From: Tolypothrix tenuis PCC 7101
GTDB taxonomy: Bacteria; Cyanobacteriota; Cyanobacteriia; Cyanobacteriales; Nostocaceae
Length of the DNA: 64,000 nt
Assembly (NCBI RefSeq): GCF_002368295.1
Contig: NZ_AP018248.1
Span: forward strand, 6,251,979-6,315,978
Reading direction: 5' to 3'
The position numbers and the translations under genes are program-made. The notes beneath the pieces were generated by a model that was not told the DNA's origin, ran no database searches, and saw only the letters and a list, made by a program, of their open reading frames with translations. Positions 35,865 through 45,757 of this stretch are shown here, in pieces (positions within the stretch are counted from its first letter, which is position 1; the number at the start of each line of letters is the position of its first letter).

Positions 35865-36350
35865 ATGCCCTACAAGCTACTATTTGTCTGCCTGGGTAAT
35901 ATCTGCCGCTCGCCATCGGCAGAAAATATCATGAATCATCTCATCGAACAGGCAGGCTTGAGCGATGAGATTATTTGCGATTCTGCTGGTACCTCCAGCT
36001 ATCACATTGGTAGCCCACCTGACCGTCGTATGAGTGCTGCGGCTGCTAAAAAATTAGGGATTAAACTGCGCGGTCATGCTCGCCAGTTCCAGAAATCTGA
36101 TTTTCAAGATTTTGACTTGATTTTGGCGATGGATCGGGAAAATTACGACAATATATTGGCTTTGGCTGCCACACCGCAAGACCGCGATCGCGTCCATTTA
36201 ATGTGTGATTTTTGTTCTCGCTATACCTTAAAAGAAGTGCCTGACCCTTATTACGGTGGTAGTGACGGCTTCGAGCAAGTAATTGATTTACTGGTTGATG
36301 CTTGTGAAGGTCTGCTTAAATATGTTTTAAGTCAGCAAGCACGCACTTAA
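35865..36350 (+). CDS. Low-molecular-weight protein-tyrosine phosphatase
   Basis: A 161-aa phosphatase. The P-loop CLGNICRS (CX5R, Cys9 to Arg15) is next to the N-terminus and the general acid motif VPDPYYGG is near the C-terminus. The ATG at 35865 is used; an ATG 30 bp upstream falls in a heptanucleotide repeat and would add a repeat-encoded MTKDKGHKIF tail. It probably counters BY-kinase-type phosphorylation, but no direct partner is adjacent. Confidence 0.92.
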   Translation: MPYKLLFVCLGNICRSPSAENIMNHLIEQAGLSDEIICDSAGTSSYHIGSPPDRRMSAAAAKKLGIKLRGHARQFQKSDFQDFDLILAMDRENYDNILALAATPQDRDRVHLMCDFCSRYTLKEVPDPYYGGSDGFEQVIDLLVDACEGLLKYVLSQQART

Positions 36351-36520
36351 ACTGTGGATGCGAAATCAGAGTATTAATTCACAGCAATTTTTCTGATTTA
36401 TCAGAAGGTAAAAATATCTCTTCTTACTGATGACTGAAGTCAGAGACCTGGGACATTGATTTACAGAGTGTAATATTGGTCTATCTGACTCAGCACTTCC
36501 TCGGTAATCTACACAATCTT

Positions 36521-37300
36521 TTATTCTACTAGACCATGCTTCATGGCAAACCGTACCAGTTCGGCGCGGTTACTTGTTGCTGTTTTCCTCAATAAATTAC
36601 TCACGTACTTTTCTACAGTCCGCGCACTCAGATGTAACTGATGACCCATTTCGGCATTTGAAAGCCCATGAGTTAAAAGTTCTAACACTTCTTGTTCTCT
36701 AGATGTGAGATCTGAGATCATTGGCGATTTCTGAACTTTAGTCATTTGAGATGGCTGGGCTGTCATTGGTTTTGTTGACTGAGAATTGCCCAAATTTTCT
36801 TGTTCAGAAAAACGGTACTCTGATTGAATAATTTGCGATCGCTCTAACAAATTGCGAATAGCAGCGGCTAACTCTTCTAGCTCAAAAGGTTTGGGTAAGT
36901 ACAAATCACACCCCGATTGATATCCCAGAATCCTTTCCTGAGTCTTTGTCCGCGCTGTTAATAAAATTACAGGTAATAAACGGAACTTTGGTTGTTGACG
37001 TACTCGGCGCACCAACTCATAGCCATTCATTCGTGGCATGACAATATCGGTGACAATTAGATCGGGATGATACTCTTCCACCATCAACAAAGCCTCTTGA
37101 CCGTCATTAGCGGTGATTACTGAATAGCCAGAGAGTTCAAGATAATCACTAATAGACAGACGAGTGCCCAGATCATCATCCACTACAAGGATCATCAAGG
37201 GCATGGACAGTACACCCCTAGCATTGGTTTGACTTGGCAATTGACTTTTAGGAGCACTATTAGTGAACACAGGCGATAATAGTGTGTTCTTATGTTTCAT
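36521..37300 (-). CDS. Response regulator with LuxR-type HTH (Ycf29-like)
   Basis: A 259-aa two-component regulator. An N-terminal 33-aa extension is followed by a receiver domain (~34-155; VVDDDLGTR acidic pocket, phospho-acceptor Asp85 in VTDIVMPRMNG, LLTAR, KPF Lys), a Gln/Ser-rich linker and a LuxR-type HTH (~195-255; LTSREQEVLELLTHGLSNAE, then LSARTVEKYVSNLLRKTATS). It resembles the plastid-encoded Ycf29 regulators. No sensor kinase is adjacent. Confidence 0.92.
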   Translation of the reverse strand: MKHKNTLLSPVFTNSAPKSQLPSQTNARGVLSMPLMILVVDDDLGTRLSISDYLELSGYSVITANDGQEALLMVEEYHPDLIVTDIVMPRMNGYELVRRVRQQPKFRLLPVILLTARTKTQERILGYQSGCDLYLPKPFELEELAAAIRNLLERSQIIQSEYRFSEQENLGNSQSTKPMTAQPSQMTKVQKSPMISDLTSREQEVLELLTHGLSNAEMGHQLHLSARTVEKYVSNLLRKTATSNRAELVRFAMKHGLVE

Positions 37301-37765
37301 ACTATGACAGGTTTAACAATTAATTACTGCCTCAGGACTGATTTATTAAGAAAAACTTAAATCTTTAGAAATTGTTAAAGAAATGTAACACGCCCTGAAA
37401 TTTTATTAATGGAGAACTGTAGAAAATTTTGTACTTCATCACAAATAACCACAACGTTAGAGTAATCTTTTACCTTACTGTAAATTACAATCTACTAAAT
37501 CAACAGTCCGATTGAGGCAAAAGTTGGCAGAAAATTCTAACTTGAAAATAGCGTTGACTATTGGCTGTTGACTGGGAAGAGAGATTTTCATGTTTAGTTG
37601 GGGTTTTTTGCGTTGAAGGGTTAGTTTTAGCAGTGAAAAAAGCTAAATTAATAGGATGAGTCTGATATCCATAGTCACCAGATATAGTGGTTTAATATAG
37701 CCCCGATAAATTTCTCAGCTAGTTCAAAGATTATTTAGATAAATTTTACTACCGTATAATTTTCA
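37301..37765. other. Divergent spacer before smpB
   Basis: A/T-rich sequence between the response regulator and smpB; it must hold both promoters. No gene, repeat array or RNA is recognised. Confidence 0.5.
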
Positions 37766-38233
37766 ATGAGCGACAAGAGCGAAAGTTACAAAGTAATTAG
37801 CGACAATCGTCAAGCCCGTTATTTGTATGAAATCCTAGAAACTTACGAAGCTGGAATTCAGTTAACGGGAACCGAGGTTAAGTCCATTCGTGCAGGTAAG
37901 GTGAATCTCCAAGATGGCTATGCTTTAATTCGCAATGGCGAAGCATGGTTAATCAACGTGCATATTTCTCCTTATGTTGCTAGTGGGCAATATTTTAATC
38001 ATGAACCACGCCGTACACGAAAACTATTACTACATCGTCAAGAACTCCGCAAGCTAATTGGCAAAGTAGAACAGCAAGGTTTAACTTTAGTTCCCTTAAA
38101 AATGTACTTCAAACGCGGTTGGGTAAAAGTTAGTATAGCCCTTGGCAAAGGTAAAAAGCTCCACGACAAGCGCGACGACCTCAAACGGCGACAAGACCAA
38201 CGCGACATTCAACGCGCGATCAAAAATTATTAA
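37766..38233 (+). CDS. smpB: tmRNA-binding protein SmpB
   Basis: A 155-aa SmpB, the partner of tmRNA in ribosome rescue. It carries RYLYEILETYEAGIQLTGTE, VKSIRAGKVNLQDGYALI, the HISPY motif and a basic C-terminal tail (KGKKLHDKRDDLKRRQDQRD) that enters the mRNA channel. No tmRNA gene is seen in the window. Confidence 0.97.
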   Translation: MSDKSESYKVISDNRQARYLYEILETYEAGIQLTGTEVKSIRAGKVNLQDGYALIRNGEAWLINVHISPYVASGQYFNHEPRRTRKLLLHRQELRKLIGKVEQQGLTLVPLKMYFKRGWVKVSIALGKGKKLHDKRDDLKRRQDQRDIQRAIKNY

Positions 38234-38745
38234 CAAGATTGAGAAGGTAGGAGGAAGCAAAAAAATTAGATAAAGGACTCCAAAGAAAAAATATCCCATT
38301 GCTTTGTAAACAGGGATATAGGGCAGAGACGCGATAAATCGCGTCTCAACGGGCATAAAAGAGTAAAATTTATTTTTGACATTTCCAGAATAAAAATTAG
38401 GGAGTCAGTTGTATAAGTGGGTTAGCTACCTTGAATTGCTAGGAATCTTGGAACCTTAGTGACTTGGTTTTGCACTAGGGTACATTTTTTTCTCTGCAAG
38501 ATGTGACACGACGGTAGTATGTGTTCCCTTAAAAATATTTTTATTTTCTTATAAGTAAATTTAATTGTACTTTTCTCAATATTCAGGGGAGATTTCAAAC
38601 TTGTTTACTGTTACTTCTTTCCTGCTTTTATATATCTCGAGTGTGAGTTAGAAAACTTCTGAGGTTATCGCTGCAGATTGATTTTCTTCATGTTGAGACT
38701 CGATACAGTGGTGAGTAACTTTGGAAGGGATGAGGAACTTACAAC
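38234..38745. other. Intergenic stretch with one hairpin repeat
   Basis: Contains one copy of the GAGACGCGAT…ATCGCGTCTC hairpin (38326-38347, 10-bp stem, 2-nt loop). Otherwise no gene is recognised. Confidence 0.55.
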
Positions 38746-39039
38746 ATGACACGGAATTTAACTAAAGTACTTGGTACTGGTGTTCTGACATTAAGTATGG
38801 GCATTTTAACCTTAACTTCACCTGTAAAAGCCCAAACCACTAGCGACCCTGGAACTAGCACCGGAACCACCACCACAGCACCAACTACAACAACTTACGA
38901 TCGCAATGATTTTGATTGGGGTTGGTTGGGTTTACTGGGTCTGTTAGGTTTAGCTGGTTTGACAGGTAAAAGACGTGATGACGAACCAACCCGTTATCGC
39001 GATCCCAGTACTCCAGGTGCTAGTACCTACAGAGAGTAA
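38746..39039 (+). CDS. WGxxGxxG-family small exported protein
   Basis: A 97-aa protein. A signal peptide (~1-30, ending SPVKAQ) is followed by a Thr-rich low-complexity stretch and the hallmark DWGWLGLLGLLGLAGLTG (~58-75), then KRRDDEPTRYRDPSTPG. This Gly/Leu hydrophobic segment followed by basic residues defines the WGxxGxxG family, suspected to be a membrane-retention or sorting tail. Its function is unknown. A hairpin terminator lies just downstream. Confidence 0.85.
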   Translation: MTRNLTKVLGTGVLTLSMGILTLTSPVKAQTTSDPGTSTGTTTTAPTTTTYDRNDFDWGWLGLLGLLGLAGLTGKRRDDEPTRYRDPSTPGASTYRE

Positions 39040-39087
39040 ACAATCGATTTTTGGGGTTTCAATATGGTTCGGTTAAGGGGAAAAAAT

Positions 39088-39117
39088 AAAGGGTGAATTC
39101 AAAGATGCACCCTTTTT
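39088..39117 (+). terminator. Hairpin terminator after the WGxxGxxG gene
   Basis: Stem AAAGGGTG / CACCCTTT (8 bp) around a 12-nt loop followed by a short T run, 49 bp after the stop codon. Confidence 0.6.
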
Positions 39118-39191
39118 CCCAAATTACAAGCGATATGAAAAATAATTAACCGAACCTGAGTGTTAGTAGCTTGCCTGACAATTTGGTATGT

Positions 39192-40619
39192 TCAGCTGGC
39201 GGAAGGTTCAGAGTTAGTTGAATTCAACTCAGAAGTCCTATTTTTAGCTAAAGGTGTCCAGTAGCTAGCAACCAAGCCTACCAATAGCCACCAAATACTG
39301 TTCACTTCCGGACGGAACCAGACTGTATCAAAAGTACCATGAGCCAGCATACCGAGCATGGAAGCGATCGCCCCAATTAACCAAAATCCCTCGATATTGC
39401 CTATCTGGCGCAATCTTTGGAGTTGTAAGTAGCCAGTATTGAAGGTGACAATTAATAGCCACACAAAACAGCCTAAACCAACAAAGCCTGTTTCTACAGC
39501 AATTTCTAGCAAAATTGAATAAGCACTCAAAGCGCTATAACGGGGCTGTTGATAAAGGGGATAGATTTTATTAAAAGCATTATGACCAGGGCCAATACCT
39601 AAAACTGGGCGATCGCCAATCATCTTGAAGACAGCATCCCAAACATTGCGCCGGAAGTTATTACTGCTATCTTGACGGTCAGCAAAAATACTGAAAATCC
39701 GCAGGCGTAATGGCTCAATAAATATTACTCCTAGCAGCAATACTCCTAATAACCCACCAATCAGAATTGGCAGCGACCAAGTCCGCCAAAAAGGCGGCAT
39801 TTGCAAACTTCGCCAATAAATTAGCAATGCCAATGTAGTTAATACTGCAACTACTAAACCAATCCAACCACCACGGCTAAAAGTTAGTACTAGACAGGAG
39901 GCGTTAACAATTAACGCTGTTACTGCTAAAGCCTTCTTATACCAGCTTTGCCATGCAAAAATTGCCACCAAGCTAAAAATTACTGCGGGAAGAAGATATC
40001 CAGCCAATAAATTGGGATTGCCTAAATAACTGTAGACCCTGGTAGTTTTCGACAAAGGCGATTCTGGATCTGTCCAGGTTGCTAATGGCGGTGCGCCAAA
40101 AAACCATTGCCGCATTCCATAGACGCTCACAATTAGCGACACGTGGAGATACAAGGCTATCAACCAAGCACGCAAGCGAGACGACCTCAGTACCCTGGCA
40201 CAAAGCGCAAATAGCACCAAATACAGTGTTAGGGTGACGAAATCGTTCAAGGCCGCTTTTTTTACTGGTGAGAATGCTGTTGCTATTGCTGCAATTGCCC
40301 AGTAAAGCAGTACCAACAGGTGGATGGGTGTCAATGATGAGGAATTTGTTGGTGTTGCTTCATCTGATAAAGTTAGCAATAGCCAAAATACTCCACAAGC
40401 TGCTAACAACAAGCCGAGTAAGGTAGTAGAAACAAAGGGAGCTAGGCAATATATGATGCTCAGTAAGGCAGCTGCGATCGTGTCTCCCCACTGTAGCAAG
40501 ATACTACTTTGCCGCCACGAAGATAACAGACCTACGATAGATCTGTAGAGGTAGCTAGTAGCAAAATATTCTTTGACCGTCAAAGACGATAGAGTGAATT
40601 GTTGCCAGACTAAATTCAT
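39192..40619 (-). CDS. IctB/O-antigen-ligase family membrane protein
   Basis: A 475-aa polytopic membrane protein of the cyanobacterial IctB/PutP-like group. About ten hydrophobic helices are visible. It has the Wzy_C-type core: RVYSYLGNPNLLAGYLLP, LTFSRGGWIGLVVAV and DRPVLGIGPGHNAFNKIYP. The ATG at 40619 (MNLVWQQ) is the family start; a TTG 18 bp upstream is ignored. IctB was first linked to inorganic carbon accumulation, but the fold is that of O-antigen ligases, so a glycan-polymer role is equally possible. Confidence 0.88.
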   Translation of the reverse strand: MNLVWQQFTLSSLTVKEYFATSYLYRSIVGLLSSWRQSSILLQWGDTIAAALLSIIYCLAPFVSTTLLGLLLAACGVFWLLLTLSDEATPTNSSSLTPIHLLVLLYWAIAAIATAFSPVKKAALNDFVTLTLYLVLFALCARVLRSSRLRAWLIALYLHVSLIVSVYGMRQWFFGAPPLATWTDPESPLSKTTRVYSYLGNPNLLAGYLLPAVIFSLVAIFAWQSWYKKALAVTALIVNASCLVLTFSRGGWIGLVVAVLTTLALLIYWRSLQMPPFWRTWSLPILIGGLLGVLLLGVIFIEPLRLRIFSIFADRQDSSNNFRRNVWDAVFKMIGDRPVLGIGPGHNAFNKIYPLYQQPRYSALSAYSILLEIAVETGFVGLGCFVWLLIVTFNTGYLQLQRLRQIGNIEGFWLIGAIASMLGMLAHGTFDTVWFRPEVNSIWWLLVGLVASYWTPLAKNRTSELNSTNSEPSAS

Positions 40620-41265
40620 AAAAAACGCCGTGAGCAATTAGCACGCCCGCTTAGGACTTGGACTTAATCATAATGCGGGTAGAAATAAAATGGTAATCAA
40701 GCAAATTGTCAATGGAGAATTTGATTAACAGTCCATCATCATTATTCAGTACTGATGACTTGTAACCAGGGACTATTGCCCATAATCTGACAAATTTACT
40801 TGCGTGCTAGTTTTCACAGCTATTTAGTCATTAAAGAAATACAGTACTGATTGTTGAGTAAAAAAAATTTATGTTCATTCCCTATATTTTAGATACCAGC
40901 TTTTTGATGGAGGAGCTATGCGATCGCGTGCGCGGGTCTAAATTAAAAATAGGGGCTAGGGAATAAAGATTTTCATATTTGGTTGTTGCTTGTTCCTATT
41001 ATGAGTTGGGGAAAAGGATGTAAGGATTTAGGGAATATTCCTTTTTTATGCTGATTTATGACATTTTTTGGGAATTGCTGATTGGAAAAAGTGCGATATT
41101 ACTGAACTATTACTGAACTATAAATCTTAGTCTCTAGTACTGCTACGTTGAATGCATGATGACCTTTCTACAAGGGTTGCAGTCGTTGGGAAGTGGTGAT
41201 TTTTTCGCCGTGCTGTACTAGTCCCTTTTTCATAATTCCAGATATAAACAGTTTGTGACGTTTAC
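40620..41265. other. Intergenic stretch, nothing secure
   Basis: A 31-codon plus-strand frame (40871-40966) exists but has no clear ribosome binding site and no family resemblance, so it is not called. No other structure is recognised. Confidence 0.4.
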
Positions 41266-42819
41266 TTACATATCATTAACTGTCTCTGCGGATGTCGCCG
41301 CTTGTAATGGCAAAGAAAGCACATAGCGGTATCCTGATTCTGGCGAACCTTGAATGGAAATTTGTCCCCCATGTAATTCTGCTAGCTGACAGCTAAGTAA
41401 TAAGCCTAAGCTTTCCCGAGACAAACCATTTTGCCGTTGAGCCACATCTACACCTGAATTCATAGTCAGGACATCAGAGTGGGAATCCAAGTTTTTGGCA
41501 TCCATGATTAATGGTAAGTTTCCAACTGGCTCATGATTGTCTAGATGCAGATTGTAGGGTGATGACTCACCAGTCAGTTCCAGCAGAGTTAAGGGGCTAA
41601 GACGAAAATAGGGATCAACTTCAGTGATTCCATCGCCCAACCAAGGATGGGAAACCCAAACTGTAATATTCAACATGTTTTCTTTATAGGAAACATGAAT
41701 GCGAACTACGCTACCGGTAGCAGACATTTGAATCACGCTAAAAATGAGGTGATACAACATTTGTCTGACTTTATCTTTATCTAAAGGACAAATGCGGCTG
41801 TGTCCAGGTTCTATAGATAAACGAATATCTTGCTCACGGCGGTTAGCGGCTTCTTCTAGAGTATTGATGGCTTGTTGACATACCATTTCAATATCTACAG
41901 GCGCTAGATTCAAATCGCTAGAGCTTTCATTCATTGCTCCTAGTTCAGTAATTTCATTGACCAAGGACAGTAAATATCGACCGCTATGTTGAATAATATC
42001 GAGATATTCTCTTTGCTTAGTTGTTAACGGCCCGTAAATCTCCCGCCCTAGCACACTAGCCATACCTAGTACAGATGTCAGAGGTGTACGTAACTCCTGA
42101 GTTAGCTGTCCTAACAGTTCTAGTTTGAGTTCTTTTGTTGAAAAAGAGCCTTTTTCTAAAGTAGAAGGGCTGAGTTTGATCTCACTGTTACTATCATTAT
42201 TAAATGCCAAACTCAGAGGTGCTTTAGCAGCACTAATTTCTGATTTACTCTGTAACAACCGATTGCGCTCAAACTCACTCATGCTCCAACGCGCGATGAT
42301 TTGGAGAAACTCAACGTCTCTGGTTGTAAAGTTGCGGGGTACTAAATCCATGACCTCCAATGCGCCCAGACAATGACCGGAAGCATCAATTAGTGGTGCC
42401 CCTAAGTAAGCCCGAATCCCATATTCCTGGATCAACTTGCTACCAGCAAGCACTGGGTCGGTAATTTTATGTGTATCATTAATAACTAAAAATTGAAAAC
42501 TATCAACTACTTGACTGGAAAAAGATTCCCTCCGTAATAATTGGCGGCTTTGTGCCAAATGATTCATTAGTCCTAGCCGCGATAGACCAACTGCTGACTT
42601 GAACCAATGACGTTCTTGATCTATAAATCCCAAAATGGAAATAGGTGCTTCCAAAAAATGAGCAGCAGTTTGAGTAGCTTCCTCAAATACGGGAATTGTT
42701 TCTGACTGCCGCAAACCCAAGTCTGACAATGCTTCTAGGCGTTGTTTTTCTTTTGGTTCTTGGGAAGTCCAACCATCCTTTAAGGCTAATAATTTGTTTT
42801 CCGGCTCTACCATTAGCAT
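41266..42819 (-). CDS. GAF-domain histidine-kinase-like protein lacking the phospho-acceptor His
   Basis: A 517-aa cytoplasmic protein. A GAF domain (~25-185) has FLEAPISILGFIDQERHWFKS and YLGAPLIDASGHCLGALEV. A HisKA-like dimerisation helix follows (~236-300). The H-box reads LGQLTQELRTPLTSVLG: the His expected before ELRTP is Gln241 (CAG codon). The catalytic domain is also worn: the N-box reads MLYHLIFSVIQMS without its Asn, and the G1 region reads VSHPWLGDGI. It is therefore probably a pseudokinase signalling scaffold. The gene is otherwise intact, without stops or frameshifts. Confidence 0.88.
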   Translation of the reverse strand: MLMVEPENKLLALKDGWTSQEPKEKQRLEALSDLGLRQSETIPVFEEATQTAAHFLEAPISILGFIDQERHWFKSAVGLSRLGLMNHLAQSRQLLRRESFSSQVVDSFQFLVINDTHKITDPVLAGSKLIQEYGIRAYLGAPLIDASGHCLGALEVMDLVPRNFTTRDVEFLQIIARWSMSEFERNRLLQSKSEISAAKAPLSLAFNNDSNSEIKLSPSTLEKGSFSTKELKLELLGQLTQELRTPLTSVLGMASVLGREIYGPLTTKQREYLDIIQHSGRYLLSLVNEITELGAMNESSSDLNLAPVDIEMVCQQAINTLEEAANRREQDIRLSIEPGHSRICPLDKDKVRQMLYHLIFSVIQMSATGSVVRIHVSYKENMLNITVWVSHPWLGDGITEVDPYFRLSPLTLLELTGESSPYNLHLDNHEPVGNLPLIMDAKNLDSHSDVLTMNSGVDVAQRQNGLSRESLGLLLSCQLAELHGGQISIQGSPESGYRYVLSLPLQAATSAETVNDM

Positions 42820-43494
42820 CACTACCTTGATAATTGCTCGATACTGTAGTTTATATAACCACTGTTTGTGGATTATTATTTGCTATTTTTAAGCATTCCC
42901 CAATTTAACCTCCGATCAACAATCTCAGGATAAAAATTTTCCCTGATGGCATTAATCTAGAAAGCAATCGTCTCTTACTTAGTAATTACCGATAGTCAAA
43001 ATTCTCCTCAAAGTTGTGGCAATCATATTGCTTTATCTTTTACTGCTAGACAGCGTTAGTTAGACTTTTAGACTGGGTAATATAACACTAAGCAAGGATG
43101 GGACATAAAATTTGTACCATTCTTACATATATTAGGTAAATTTCTAGTGCTTAAACTGAATTTCTTTTTACCTACAATAGCTGGATGCTAGATTTTCCAA
43201 GTGTAATCTCTGGAAGAGTGGATAGTAATGTGCAAAAATTCTGCCTTATTTACTCAGCCTAATATTAGATATGTCAAAGCTGTTGATGATTGTAGACGAC
43301 ATATAGTTGAAGCAATCATATCTGCTTTGGTAAGAAATATCATTACAGCCAGATTTAGGCATATTTATGATTAAAATATCGCCATTTTTCCTAATAATGA
43401 ATTTTTAGCAAAAAAACGCCAATAACTGCGCTTAAGCTTGTGGAATCATTCATCAGTCACATAAATAAAACCTGAGTATTCAAATTAAAGTAAT
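42820..43494. other. Intergenic stretch between pseudokinase and aminotransferase
   Basis: A/T-rich divergent spacer. It holds one possible small gene (43228-43374, listed separately) and no recognised repeats. Confidence 0.45.
43228..43374 (+). CDS. Possible 48-aa small protein
   Basis: The reading frame runs from ATG 43228 to TAA 43374 with a Shine-Dalgarno-like GGAAGAG 9 nt before the ATG. The product is basic and helical (DDCRRHIVEAIISALVRNII). There is no recognised family and it could be chance. Confidence 0.25.
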   Translation: MCKNSALFTQPNIRYVKAVDDCRRHIVEAIISALVRNIITARFRHIYD

Positions 43495-44667
43495 ATGCCA
43501 ATAAATTCAACTAGTAATAAAATTCCTTTTGTAGAGCTTAAGTTACAACATCAACCGATTCAACGTCAACTCGAAGAAGCAATTGAGGCTGTATTAACCC
43601 AAGGAGATTTTGTTTTAGGAAAAGCACTTGCGGATTTTGAGACCGCATTTGCCGCAGCATCTGGGACAAAATATGGTGTGGGTGTAGCATCCGGAACCGA
43701 TGCGATCGCTCTCGGCTTACAAGCTTGTAATATTGGTAACGGCGATGAAGTTTTGTTACCAGTGAATACTTTTGTCGCCACCTTGATTGGAGTACTACGT
43801 GCTGGGGCCAAGCCAATTTTTGTAGATTGCGATCCTCATACCGCTTTAATTGACTTAGAAGCAGCTGCCAAGGTAGTTACGCCTCAAACTAAAGCCATTA
43901 TTCCGGTGCATCTTTATGGTCAGATGGTATCGCCCCGCCAATTGTTAGACTTTGCTGACACATACAAGTTGCTAATTTTTGAAGATGCAGCCCAAGCACA
44001 CCTAGCAGAGAGGGAAGGATATCGTGCTGGTTCTGTGGGAATTGCGGCTGCTTATAGTTTTTACCCCAGCAAAAATTTGGGATCGTTTGGCGATGGTGGA
44101 ATGTTATTGACGCGAGAGGCAGACATAGCGCAAACAATGGTGCGGTTGCGGAATTATGGCGCAGCGAAAAAGTATTTTCATACAGATTTTGGCACAAATA
44201 GCCGCCTAGATACCTTACAAGCCGCAGTATTGCTGGCAAAACTACCATATTTGCAAAATTGGAATTGCGATCGCAACAGTATTGCTCAACAGTACGATCA
44301 AGAACTATTACCCTTAGCCTCTGCTGGCATTCTACCGATAAAAAATGATAGCGAAACAGGTCATGTATATCATCTTTATGTGATTAGAGTAGATGATGCT
44401 TGCCCCCTATCACGCGAGCAAATTCAAGAACAACTAGCAGCAAATGGCATTCAGACAGGTATTCATTATCCAATTCCCTGTCACCTCCAGCCAGCATTTA
44501 CTAATTTAGGCTATCAAGAAGGTGATTTCCCTCAAGCAGAAAAGCAGGCGCAGCAAATATTATCCTTACCTATGTATCCAGGTTTAAGCAGTAGCCAAAT
44601 TAAAGAAGTTGTGGCAGCAATTAGCTCAATCATTAGCGGTCAACAACAGTTAATGTCTATTTCGTAG
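43495..44667 (+). CDS. DegT/DnrJ/EryC1/StrS-family aminotransferase
   Basis: A 390-aa PLP-dependent sugar aminotransferase. It has GTKYGVGVASGTDAIALGLQ, IIPVHLYGQM, IFEDAAQAHLAE, and the Schiff-base Lys193 in SFYPSKNLGSFGDGG; RNYGAAKKYFHTDFGTNSRL follows. Such enzymes aminate nucleotide-linked keto sugars for polysaccharide or glycolipid synthesis. It heads the plus-strand group leading into exosortase and export genes, so an exopolysaccharide sugar substrate is likely (inference). Confidence 0.93.
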   Translation: MPINSTSNKIPFVELKLQHQPIQRQLEEAIEAVLTQGDFVLGKALADFETAFAAASGTKYGVGVASGTDAIALGLQACNIGNGDEVLLPVNTFVATLIGVLRAGAKPIFVDCDPHTALIDLEAAAKVVTPQTKAIIPVHLYGQMVSPRQLLDFADTYKLLIFEDAAQAHLAEREGYRAGSVGIAAAYSFYPSKNLGSFGDGGMLLTREADIAQTMVRLRNYGAAKKYFHTDFGTNSRLDTLQAAVLLAKLPYLQNWNCDRNSIAQQYDQELLPLASAGILPIKNDSETGHVYHLYVIRVDDACPLSREQIQEQLAANGIQTGIHYPIPCHLQPAFTNLGYQEGDFPQAEKQAQQILSLPMYPGLSSSQIKEVVAAISSIISGQQQLMSIS

Positions 44668-44753
44668 TTTAGAATTTATTCCTGTCAATTTAAGCACTCA
44701 AGTGCTGAATATGAAAGCATTAACTATCAATAAATTTGGCAGTGCTTAACATT

Positions 44754-45647
44754 ATGGCAATTCCACAACATCTAAAACATACAAATACTGCACAATTGCT
44801 CAATTTGGCAATCTTGGGCGTTTTAATCCTACTTTATGCGCCTATATTGCTGCACTGGTTAGATGGTTGGTTGCATAAGAATATTAGTACAGAGCATGAA
44901 TATTTCAGCCACGGGATGATTGGTTTACCCTTTGCAGCTTACTTAGTTTGGTTAGGAAGAAAACAATGGCAAAGACTACCAGATTGTATCCATCCTCTAG
45001 GCGCTATTTTACTTTTATTAGGGGGAGTTTTTTATTTAAGTGGTGTAACAGAATGGGTAAACCTTTCCTTACCTACTATCTTGGCGGGATTATGTTTATG
45101 GTTTAAGGGTGTACCTGGCTTACGATTACAAGGATTCCCTTTATTATTAGTATTTTTAGCCACCCCCACCGCAGTACCTTACCTAATTACTCCTTACACT
45201 TTACCTCTACAAAGTTTTATTGCTGGGACGGCTGGTTTCATTTTGAATCAGTTTGGTATGGCAGTAACAGTAGACTCAGTGAATCTGTATGTGGGCGGAC
45301 GAATTGTAGAAGTAGCGCCCTATTGTGCTGGATTGAAAATGTTGTTCACGACTATATATGTCAGCTTAATGCTGCTTTATTGGACAGATTCTTTATCCTC
45401 GCGTCGGACAACCACTTGGTTTTTAATGCTTGCTATGGTTATTAGTATTACTGCCAATATTATTCGGAATACTGCACTCACATTTTTTCATGGCACAGGT
45501 CAAGAAGCAGCTTTTAAATGGTTGCATGATAGTTGGGGTGGTGACCTTTATTCTGCTTGTATGCTGCTCTTATTAGTGCCTTTATTGAATCGCATTAATA
45601 GCTATTTCTCTGCAGTTGAAGATAGCGAAGTGGAAGCAGAAAATTAA
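44754..45647 (+). CDS. Cyanoexosortase (EpsH/Xrt-type membrane transpeptidase)
   Basis: A 297-aa polytopic protein with about eight membrane helices. The exosortase catalytic triad is in place: Cys191 in APYCAGLKML, Arg238 in NIIRN and His258 in WLHDSWGG. Exosortases cut and re-attach C-terminal PEP-CTERM-type sorting signals at the cytoplasmic membrane. The ATG at 44754 is preferred over an upstream TTG. The following gene is its usual companion, and EPS export genes come next. I cannot decide between cyanoexosortase A and B by eye; B-type context seems likelier. Confidence 0.88.
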   Translation: MAIPQHLKHTNTAQLLNLAILGVLILLYAPILLHWLDGWLHKNISTEHEYFSHGMIGLPFAAYLVWLGRKQWQRLPDCIHPLGAILLLLGGVFYLSGVTEWVNLSLPTILAGLCLWFKGVPGLRLQGFPLLLVFLATPTAVPYLITPYTLPLQSFIAGTAGFILNQFGMAVTVDSVNLYVGGRIVEVAPYCAGLKMLFTTIYVSLMLLYWTDSLSSRRTTTWFLMLAMVISITANIIRNTALTFFHGTGQEAAFKWLHDSWGGDLYSACMLLLLVPLLNRINSYFSAVEDSEVEAEN

Positions 45648-45757
45648 ATCAGTGATTGAATGAAATAGCCATGATTGCAGGATGACTGTTAATTTTACTG
45701 AACTCATCACATTATGTACCGAAGTAAAATTTTGCTTAAGTATTACAAATTTTATTG

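Noticed and set aside
40871..40966. 31-codon plus-strand frame with an internal strong GGAGGAG before a 7-codon frame
   Set aside because: No family, no downstream gene on that strand, and the ribosome-like site is probably chance.
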